Source: Actinomycetota bacterium (GTDB taxonomy: Bacteria > Actinomycetota > Acidimicrobiia > Acidimicrobiales > Microtrichaceae). From it: 6,415 nt of DNA. Each line of letters starts with the position of its first letter. Within the stretch, counting starts at the first letter, position 1. This document shows, in pieces, positions 1 to 4,760 of the stretch. The translations under genes and the position numbers were made by a program. The notes under the pieces are model-generated. The model saw nothing but the letters and a program-made list of their open reading frames with translations. It searched no databases and was not told the DNA's origin. Location: assembly GCA_009700815.1 (NCBI GenBank), contig WLLG01000129.1, positions 1-6,415 on the forward strand. The letters are read 5' to 3'.

Positions 1-115
1 GATCTAGGTTGTTATTGGCACTCAGGCAGTCCACCCCCGCTGCGGCAGGCCCTGGCACGAGCAAGCCGAGCGACTCCACAGCGATCATGTGCAGAGTATG
101 CACCAGCGAGGCTCG
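1..115 (-). other. Left-edge region with an open frame running off the window
   Basis: This stretch lies downstream of the HD-domain gene. On the minus strand one frame is open from an ATG at 88-86 to the window edge and begins MIAVESLGLLVPG; it could be the start of a next gene in the same direction. No Shine-Dalgarno sequence precedes that ATG, and an in-frame GTG at 103-101 is an alternative start. The other two minus frames are closed. On the plus strand another frame is open from the edge to a TAG at 117-119, so the 3' end of a convergent gene is equally possible. Two small inverted repeats sit next to the HD stop codon: GTGCA/TGCAC (89-103) and AGCGAG/CTCGCT (105-117). Neither has a T-tract. 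I recognise no product, and 29 codons are too few to decide. Confidence 0.25.
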
Positions 116-1111
116 CTAGGACTGAGAAAGCACCAAATCACAGATCGTCTGTTTGGCTGAGATGCCGGCATCTGAAGTCCATCCGCCGTAGACCTTTGTG
201 GTGAATTTCTCGAGCACCGCTTCAGCTGCATCAACGGTTTCTGCCTGCGATTTGGCAGGCTCTGCACCTTGCGCTGCGTCGATAACACCTGCCGGGATCA
301 GACCTGCACAGATCAACCGGCGCAGTAGTTCATCGGCGTCCAACTGGTAATAACCCTTGTCGAGTTGCTCTTGACTCACCCGAACAGGGTTGAGCTCGGT
401 CAGAACAGCTAGAAACTGCTGCTGCAGTGCAATCTGGTGTTCGCCTTCTGGCTTCCAGAGCTGCGCAAGCTCGCCAACCCGAACCTTGAGCCTGGCAAAG
501 AGTTGAGAATCTCCGAGACTGTCACCGATTGCCTCGCAGACATTTCGGTAATACCAAAGTGTTCCGGCAAAGCCGCCCTTAAAGTGGTCCCAGAACTTTG
601 CCTGCTCAAGAGTGGTGGTGCCTGCAGCGCGTGCGTCAGCAATCTGAGCCTCAATGTTGTGCACCTTGTCTGCACAGGTCACTCGCAGACCTGCGGAGTC
701 TGCGGTGTGAATAAGGTGCTCGAAGTGGGCCTCTTTTCGGGGCCGCCACGGCTGCTTTACTTCACCCTCGGCCGGGTTGGCATCAGTGCAGAGCTCAACG
801 AAGCTGGTCGCCCGTAGACCGAAACGCTCCCGCAACTCATCGGGCTGAGTCGGCGTGTCTTCTAAGACATCATGGAGCAGCGCAGCAATGGCCTGATCCT
901 CGTCTCCACCGTCTTCCCACACCAGCGCCGAGACCGCTAGCAGGTGATAGACGTAGGGAATCCCCTTCCCGCCCTTTCGTTCTTGATAGCGGTGCTGATC
1001 GGCGGCAAAGAGCAGAGCTGCGTCGTAGCGCTCGCTGTATTGAACTCCGCTTTCCCCCTTAGCCTTGGCTGTAGGCGGTTTGGCCGGTTGTGGACTGGAT
1101 GTTTCGGTCAT
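116..1111 (-). CDS. RelA/SpoT-type HD-domain phosphohydrolase (hydrolase-only alarmone hydrolase-like protein)
   Basis: The 331-residue protein has an N-terminal HD domain (about residues 25-195) of the type that hydrolyses (p)ppGpp in Rel/SpoT and in small alarmone hydrolases (Mesh1-like). Visible features are Arg45 in QERK, His56 in YVYH, His80-Asp81 and Glu84-Asp85 in LLHDVLEDT, and Asp148 with Asn152 in ADKVHN. These match the Mn-binding and catalytic residues of the family. No RelA/SpoT synthetase, TGS or ACT domain follows. Residues 200-331 form a mainly helical extension that I do not recognise, making the protein longer than typical stand-alone hydrolases of about 180-200 residues. 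The first 25 residues are Pro/Ala/Lys-rich and probably disordered, and there is no signal peptide or membrane segment, so it should be cytosolic. The ATG start follows AAGGGG with 5 nt spacing. It lies 73 nt downstream of the dehydrogenase gene on the same strand and probably shares its transcript. Hydrolysis of ppGpp is inferred from family; another nucleotide substrate is possible. Confidence 0.88.
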   Translation of the reverse strand: MTETSSPQPAKPPTAKAKGESGVQYSERYDAALLFAADQHRYQERKGGKGIPYVYHLLAVSALVWEDGGDEDQAIAALLHDVLEDTPTQPDELRERFGLRATSFVELCTDANPAEGEVKQPWRPRKEAHFEHLIHTADSAGLRVTCADKVHNIEAQIADARAAGTTTLEQAKFWDHFKGGFAGTLWYYRNVCEAIGDSLGDSQLFARLKVRVGELAQLWKPEGEHQIALQQQFLAVLTELNPVRVSQEQLDKGYYQLDADELLRRLICAGLIPAGVIDAAQGAEPAKSQAETVDAAEAVLEKFTTKVYGGWTSDAGISAKQTICDLVLSQS

Positions 1112-1184
1112 CTTCTCCCCTTCTTGTCACCCTTAGAGTACTCAGGGGGTGTGACAGTTTGCGAAGGCTTCGGGGCCGATTCAG

Positions 1185-2243
1185 TCAACCAAGAACTGCC
1201 CTAATCGAGGCTGTCACTGCGGCATCCGCGACGCCCAGTGCTGCAAGTTCGTCCTCTGCTAGGCCGAGTTGAACCACCTGCTGCCAGCCCTGCACACCCA
1301 GCAAGACTGGAACAGCTACAGGCGCAACAAGGTCGTTCCAAACACCACCCGATGCAACTTGGGCGGGAATACTCATCGAAGTGCCATTGACTATGGAGGC
1401 AATGACGTCGACGGCCGCATGGGCTGTCACGATCTCGGTAGTCCTACCGGAAGTAAACGCAGTAAAGAAGGGCTTTACTGCTACCCGAAGGTCAACCGGC
1501 AGCGCCTTGACTCGCTCATAGGCATCATGAAATCGACCCTGAGAAATCAGATCTATCATCGCAGCGCGCTCGGCGGGCACCTCTTGTGGAAGGTCGCGAA
1601 GGTGCCGATTCTTTCGGATTTTTTCTATACCTACCTGGACATCTTCAGCAGCGATTCCTTGAACCTGAATGGAACTCCAAATGGGCACCAGGTGGTCCCC
1701 ATGTTGGCCTAGGACCATTGCGCTAATACGCGTTCTCGGCACACCAAACTCAACTGCTAGTTCATGCCGAAACCGGAGCGTATCTGACCATCCAGCAGCG
1801 CCGAGTACGCGCTCCGCCGGAAGATACTGCGCAAAGATATGTACACCCAGCTCAACAGGATTCGATTGCACAATCACCATCGGGGGCTCTGGCAGTTTGG
1901 CCAACGCCGCGGCGTACTCTGCAAACATCTCGGCGTTCACACGCCCCAAAGCAACCCGGTCCACAGGAGACCCCGGGTTCAGCGAAACAGTGGCACCGGC
2001 CATCATCACAACAATCTCGGCGTCGACCTCTGCTGGTGAAAACGCGAGCTCGATTCGGGGAGCCCAATCAGCAAATGCATCTTGCAGGTCTGCACGCAGA
2101 CCCCACAGTTCATGCTCGCTCTCTCCTCCTCGGTGCCCAACGAGTTGGAGGCGGGCAGATGCGGGAAGTACCCGTGCTTCAATGAGTTGCATGGCAACCT
2201 GGCGGCCACACACTCCGCCTGCTCCGATAATTGCTACATCCAC
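1185..2243 (-). CDS. Divergent malate/lactate dehydrogenase-family NAD(P)-dependent oxidoreductase
   Basis: This 352-residue protein belongs to the lactate/malate dehydrogenase family, which interconverts 2-hydroxy- and 2-keto acids with a nicotinamide cofactor. Residues 1-145 form the Rossmann domain with GAGGVCG at 7-13 and SNPV at 127-130. The catalytic set is present: Arg96 in VDRVAL, Asp154 and Arg157 in SDTLRFR, and His181 in GQHGDHLVP. Two specificity points are unusual. The substrate loop (GATVSLNPGSPVDR, 83-96) has neither the Gln of lactate enzymes nor the Arg of malate enzymes at the expected place (Leu88 by my alignment) and is about two residues longer. The end of the second strand reads LVGHRGGES (34-42), without the Asp that selects NAD, which suggests NADP. 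Residues 200-265 are longer than in the usual 310-320-residue enzymes. The start is GTG, supported by AGAGGTGA about 5 nt upstream; there is no in-frame ATG nearby. It is probably first in a unit with the HD gene. Family assignment is firm; the substrate is not. Confidence 0.88.
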   Translation of the reverse strand: MDVAIIGAGGVCGRQVAMQLIEARVLPASARLQLVGHRGGESEHELWGLRADLQDAFADWAPRIELAFSPAEVDAEIVVMMAGATVSLNPGSPVDRVALGRVNAEMFAEYAAALAKLPEPPMVIVQSNPVELGVHIFAQYLPAERVLGAAGWSDTLRFRHELAVEFGVPRTRISAMVLGQHGDHLVPIWSSIQVQGIAAEDVQVGIEKIRKNRHLRDLPQEVPAERAAMIDLISQGRFHDAYERVKALPVDLRVAVKPFFTAFTSGRTTEIVTAHAAVDVIASIVNGTSMSIPAQVASGGVWNDLVAPVAVPVLLGVQGWQQVVQLGLAEDELAALGVADAAVTASIRAVLG

Positions 2244-2379
2244 GATTCACCTCTGACTCTGCACCCTGACACTGCACCCTGACACTGCACCCTGACACTG
2301 CAGCGTTGCGGACACACGCCCTGCTGACAATCGCTGACACTACCGGCCACCTTTCGCTAGGTGTGTATCCTCCCAAGCC
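2244..2379. promoter_or_regulatory. Divergent intergenic region with the 5' signals of the dehydrogenase and methyltransferase genes
   Basis: These 136 bp separate two divergently transcribed genes and must hold both promoters. On the minus side, AGAGGTGA (2247-2254) is a good ribosome binding site for the GTG at 2243. On the plus side, no Shine-Dalgarno sequence is seen before the ATG at 2380. A weak plus-strand promoter candidate is CTGACA (2334-2339), an 18-bp spacer and TAGGTG (2358-2363). It would put transcription start about 10 nt before the ATG and give a nearly leaderless mRNA. The -10 element is poor, so this is only a suggestion. The 13-bp repeats occupy the dehydrogenase-proximal third, and further TGACA cores occur at 2325 and 2335. 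Confidence 0.6.
2254..2302. repeat. 13-bp tandem direct repeat, about 3.8 copies
   Basis: The unit TGACACTGCACCC is repeated head to tail without gaps: 2254-2266 (one mismatch, T for A at position 5), 2267-2279 (perfect), 2280-2292 (perfect) and 2293-2302 (first 10 bases, then divergent). A further TGACACT occurs at 2335-2341. The array abuts the dehydrogenase ribosome binding site, so it either lies in the 5' leader of that mRNA or overlaps its promoter. The period of 13 is neither a helical turn nor a multiple of 3. Plausible roles are an operator array for a regulator, a set of CTGACA -35-like boxes, or simple slippage-derived repetition. The sequence alone cannot choose. Confidence 0.95.
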
Positions 2380-3231
2380 ATGACACAGCCGGGGTACATT
2401 CACGGATTCGGCGCTCAAGAGGAACGGCGGCTCTGGGAGCAGGCAGGAATCTTGGCTCCCGTTGTTTTCGCCGGACTCCCCCTACCCCCGAGTGGGTCGC
2501 TACTTGAAATTGGCTGCGGGGTGGGTGCACAGCTTGATCAAGTTGGAACTCGTTGCCCTGAAGTTCAACTCACGGGTATTGACTTGAGCTTGACCAACTT
2601 GACTGCAGCGCAGGGTTTTGTTCCCGGCTCTGCGGCGAGCGCAACAAGGCTCTTACAGGCTGATGCAACTGCGCTGCCGTTTCGTGATCAGAGTTTCGAC
2701 ACGGCGATGACGATCTGGATGCTCGAACACGTCAAGGACCCTTTGGCGGTGCTGCAAGAGGCACTGCGAGTTCTGCGGCCCGATGGACTGCTGTTGTGCA
2801 CCGAGGTGGACAATGCGACCTTCCGTTTTATGCCTGAACTACCTGCAATTCAGGGCTGGTGGGATTTGTTCTGCGTTCAGCAGAGCGAAGGCGGCGGCGA
2901 CCCGTTCGTGGGACGCAAACTAAATGCACTGGCTCAGGACTTGGGATGCCGAGAGGTCTTGACTCAGGAGCTTGGCATCGTCTCGACCGAACTCAACCCT
3001 GAACGACGTAGCGAGTTGCTTGCCTACCTTGAGGAACTCTTGATGTCTGGTGCTGAATCCCTGCTCGCCGAACAGCAAGCTGCTGCGCCTGGGGCGGAAT
3101 CAGCTTTATCGGTAGAAGGCCGACTCGCCGAAGTTCGCAACGAGTTTGCACAGGCTAAGGCCGACCCGAGTATCGGGTTTGAATACCTTGCAGTCAGACT
3201 CACCTGTCGCCCACCGCTTTACTCGCTCTAG
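2380..3231 (+). CDS. Class I SAM-dependent methyltransferase
   Basis: The 283-residue protein has a Rossmann-type methyltransferase domain (about residues 36-145). Motif I is LLEIGCGVG (41-49), the acidic residue that should bind the SAM ribose is Asp68 in LTGIDLS, the adenine-side motif is ADATALPF (94-101), and FDTAMTIWMLEHV (106-118) followed by LRPDGLLLCTE (132-142) completes the fold. The N-terminal stretch YIHGFGAQEERRL resembles the capping helix of a methyltransferase subfamily that starts with a similar Tyr-x-His-Gly segment, which supports the ATG at 2380. Residues 200-262 are mostly helical and may form the substrate lid. There is no membrane segment or signal peptide. The acceptor substrate cannot be read from the sequence. 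It stands alone on the plus strand, divergent from the dehydrogenase and convergent with the sensor gene. The lack of a ribosome binding site suggests a leaderless or very short leader mRNA. Confidence 0.88.
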   Translation: MTQPGYIHGFGAQEERRLWEQAGILAPVVFAGLPLPPSGSLLEIGCGVGAQLDQVGTRCPEVQLTGIDLSLTNLTAAQGFVPGSAASATRLLQADATALPFRDQSFDTAMTIWMLEHVKDPLAVLQEALRVLRPDGLLLCTEVDNATFRFMPELPAIQGWWDLFCVQQSEGGGDPFVGRKLNALAQDLGCREVLTQELGIVSTELNPERRSELLAYLEELLMSGAESLLAEQQAAAPGAESALSVEGRLAEVRNEFAQAKADPSIGFEYLAVRLTCRPPLYSL

Positions 3232-3294
3232 GTTCAGAAACGTACTATCGGGTACGCCGGCAGGTCCGCTCGAGCAGGTTGGGTTTGTGACAGT

Positions 3295-3317
3295 GGCAGC
3301 CGGGTTCACCTGCTGCC
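3295..3317. terminator. Possible bidirectional stem-loop terminator
   Basis: GGCAGC (3295-3300) and GCTGCC (3312-3317) are perfect inverted repeats. One mismatch inside them, a further GG/CC pair extends the stem (3302-3303 with 3309-3310), leaving a 5-nt loop. It lies between two convergent genes, where a bidirectional terminator is expected. No T-tract follows on either strand, so it would have to act as a U-less terminator, if it is one. An alternative pairing, GGTTCAC with GTGAGAACC (3303-3326), competes with it. Confidence 0.35.
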
Positions 3318-3325
3318 GTGAGAAC

Positions 3326-3343
3326 CTCTGAATACTCTGAATC
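3326..3343. repeat. 9-bp tandem repeat, two copies
   Basis: CTCTGAATA (3326-3334) is followed directly by CTCTGAATC (3335-3343). A related TTCTGAAT occurs at 3391-3398. This is a short repeat without a clear function and could be chance or slippage. Confidence 0.6.
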
Positions 3344-3349
3344 TGCAGT

Positions 3350-3391
3350 GGTATCGAAACGTACCGATCAAAACCTTCCGATCGAAACCTT
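3350..3391. repeat. Degenerate 14-bp tandem repeat, two good copies plus one weak copy
   Basis: CCGATCAAAACCTT (3364-3377) and CCGATCGAAACCTT (3378-3391) differ at one position. The preceding 14 bases (3350-3363) keep ATCGAAAC in register, so a third eroded copy is likely. The array lies 13 bp beyond the stop codon of the sensor gene, in the convergent intergenic region. Function is unknown. Confidence 0.75.
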
Positions 3392-3404
3392 CTGAATGGA
3401 ATCC

Positions 3405-4760
3405 TCAGGCAGAAAGAACCTGCCCAAGGGTTTCTGGTGGAATCGAATGAAGAAGCCGCCGGAAAATTTTGTCGGCAGCTTTTTCTAACGCTTCGCAATC
3501 TTCACCATCTCGTTCGATCTGAGCCCAGGCGACCAAGCGAGACTCGAAAAAGAACGGAACGCAGACGCTACAGTTTTCGGGAACAAAGTGTTCGCATGGG
3601 ACACCGTTGTGAGCGTTCAGGTGGACATGCCGGGTTCTAATCCCCCAACACGTCTCTGTGAGAACGGAAACGTGCTTGAATTCGCTTCCTGCCTGGCGGA
3701 AGAGGCGTAGCTCGGTCCCGTCAGATTCGACGAGGTACAGGGCTAGGTTTGAATCGACGAACACTCGATACAGGCAGTCCCAAATCACCTCGCCAACCTC
3801 AGTAAGGCTCTGGCAGCGAATCAACATTTCAAGAGCCTCGGCGAGGTAGAGGTCAATCCTTGCCGATCGTTCTAACTCTGTGATGGTTCGAGAAAGTTCA
3901 GCGTTCATCTCGGCAAGGTCTTTTTGAAGGTTGAAGAGTTCATCAACATCGCGAAGGGTACAGATTAGACATTGCGTAGCCGGATCGTTCATAAGATTTT
4001 TTAGCGATAAGTCGTATGCCCGAAATCCAGCTGCGGGCGTCTCCATCTGGACGAGTACTCGTCCCGAACTACTAGCAACGACAGCGACATTATTGATGAG
4101 TGTTCGCACAGTATCTGCACTAGACGCTGGGAGAAGGCTTTCAAGGGCCCTTCCAAGGAGGCTATCCATCGGAAGGCCGAACAGAGCCTCCGAGGAGGCT
4201 GACGCAGTAAGAATTTCACCTTTCTCGGTGATGGTCAGGAAAACGTCGGAAGCCTCTGACCACAGGCGCTTAAAATATCTTTTAGTTTCTATCTCACGAT
4301 CAATCGCGAGGCGCTGCTCTGTGATGTTGACGAAGGAGGTAGAGACACCAACCAGGTTCATGTCCGAATCCAAAATCGGAGTCGCATGCGCATCAATCCA
4401 CCTGACCGACTCAGATCCCGAGTAGATCCCCATAATTTTATGACTTGCTTGAGCAGACTTGATAGTCGCCATAGCCGGGTGGTGCTCGCCGGGCAGGAAC
4501 TCGCCCTCCTGGTCTACCGCACGCCAACTTGGGTCAAAAGAGGTTCGGCCACAAAGTTGTTCCATAGTCAGGCTCAGAATCTTGCACGCAGCCTCATTGG
4601 CCGAGATGATCTCTCCTTCAGGCCGCTGAACCACAACCCCAACTTGGAGATTCGCCAAAATTTTCGCCGACAAGAGGGCAAGCGACTCCGATCCTGAGTT
4701 ACCAGAAAGGGCCGCCTCAGGGGGCAAGACAATTGGACTCGGCCACACGGGGGAACTCAC
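3405..4760 (-). CDS. PAS-PAS-GAF sensor protein without an output domain
   Basis: The 451-residue soluble protein has two PAS domains and a GAF domain and nothing else. PAS1 covers about 27-150: ILANLQVGVVVQ, then EGEIISANEAA, FDPSWRAV and PGEHHPAM, ending in FVNITEQR. PAS2 covers about 161-272. A coiled coil (about 273-305, NLQKDLAEMNAELSRTITEL) leads into the GAF domain (about 305-438). The GAF holds Cys371-Trp372, His378, His380, Asn382, Cys389, His391, Cys397 and Cys400. No histidine kinase, GGDEF, EAL, HD-GYP or DNA-binding domain is present, and the protein ends normally just after the GAF. The start is GTG, overlapping the cyclase stop as GTGA. The nearest Shine-Dalgarno-like AGGA is 14 nt away, so termination-reinitiation coupling is likely. 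Inference: it is a sensory adaptor that modulates the upstream cyclase, probably by heterodimerising through its PAS, coiled-coil or GAF regions. Confidence 0.88.
   Translation of the reverse strand: MSSPVWPSPIVLPPEAALSGNSGSESLALLSAKILANLQVGVVVQRPEGEIISANEAACKILSLTMEQLCGRTSFDPSWRAVDQEGEFLPGEHHPAMATIKSAQASHKIMGIYSGSESVRWIDAHATPILDSDMNLVGVSTSFVNITEQRLAIDREIETKRYFKRLWSEASDVFLTITEKGEILTASASSEALFGLPMDSLLGRALESLLPASSADTVRTLINNVAVVASSSGRVLVQMETPAAGFRAYDLSLKNLMNDPATQCLICTLRDVDELFNLQKDLAEMNAELSRTITELERSARIDLYLAEALEMLIRCQSLTEVGEVIWDCLYRVFVDSNLALYLVESDGTELRLFRQAGSEFKHVSVLTETCWGIRTRHVHLNAHNGVPCEHFVPENCSVCVPFFFESRLVAWAQIERDGEDCEALEKAADKIFRRLLHSIPPETLGQVLSA
3561..3650 (-). other. GAF-domain Cys/His signature in the PAS-PAS-GAF protein
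   Basis: Residues 371-400 contain Cys-Trp, Arg-Thr, His-x-His-Leu-Asn, Cys-x-His and a final Cys. The same residues, in nearly the same spacing, occur in the neighbouring cyclase (5498-5590). From the His of Cys-x-His to the last Cys both have 8 residues. This copy has one extra Cys (397). The clustering suggests a metal, haem or redox site or a structural core; no ligand can be assigned. Confidence 0.6.
4757..4760 (-). promoter_or_regulatory. GTGA start-stop overlap between cyclase and sensor genes
   Basis: Read on the minus strand, the four bases are GTGA. TGA (4759-4757) ends the cyclase and GTG (4760-4758) starts the PAS-PAS-GAF gene. Overlaps of this form are typical of translationally coupled genes whose products are made in linked amounts. 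Confidence 0.85.

Larger units (their letters stand above)
3232..3404. other. Convergent intergenic region, repeat-rich, no gene seen
   Basis: These 173 bp lie between the 3' ends of the methyltransferase and sensor genes. I see no credible small gene. The region contains a 5-bp-stem hairpin CGTAC/GTACG at 3241-3256 just after the methyltransferase stop, a GC-rich stem-loop at 3295-3317, a 9-bp tandem repeat at 3326-3343 and a degenerate 14-bp tandem repeat at 3350-3391. GAAACGTAC also occurs twice, at 3237-3245 and 3356-3364. The likely role is transcription termination from both sides. Confidence 0.5.

Noticed and set aside
437..817. Plus-strand open frame of 126 codons
   Set aside because: It lies wholly inside the HD gene on the opposite strand. 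Its translation has no recognisable domain, whereas the minus frame carries a full set of HD motifs.
1126..1155. Imperfect hairpin around the palindrome GAGTACTC, between the dehydrogenase and HD genes
   Set aside because: Pairing depends on T-G wobbles that become A-C mismatches in the minus-strand mRNA, where both genes are read. There is no T-tract, so I do not call a terminator or attenuator.
1269..2256. Plus-strand open frames of 147 and 195 codons
   Set aside because: They are antisense to the dehydrogenase gene, which has a complete catalytic set. Their compositions, such as Ser/Thr/Arg-rich runs, are typical of antisense translation.
2254..2302. Possible CRISPR array
   Set aside because: The units are only 13 bp and directly abut without spacers, so this is a tandem repeat and not a CRISPR.
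4185..4200. Perfect 7-bp inverted repeat AGCCTCC/GGAGGCT with a 2-nt spacer
   Set aside because: It lies inside the PAS2 coding sequence, is short, and is explained by ordinary codons there. No regulatory context is visible.
3931..4425. Plus-strand open frame of 164 codons
   Set aside because: It is antisense to the PAS2 region of the sensor gene. The translation is Arg/Ser-rich and low in information, with no domain.
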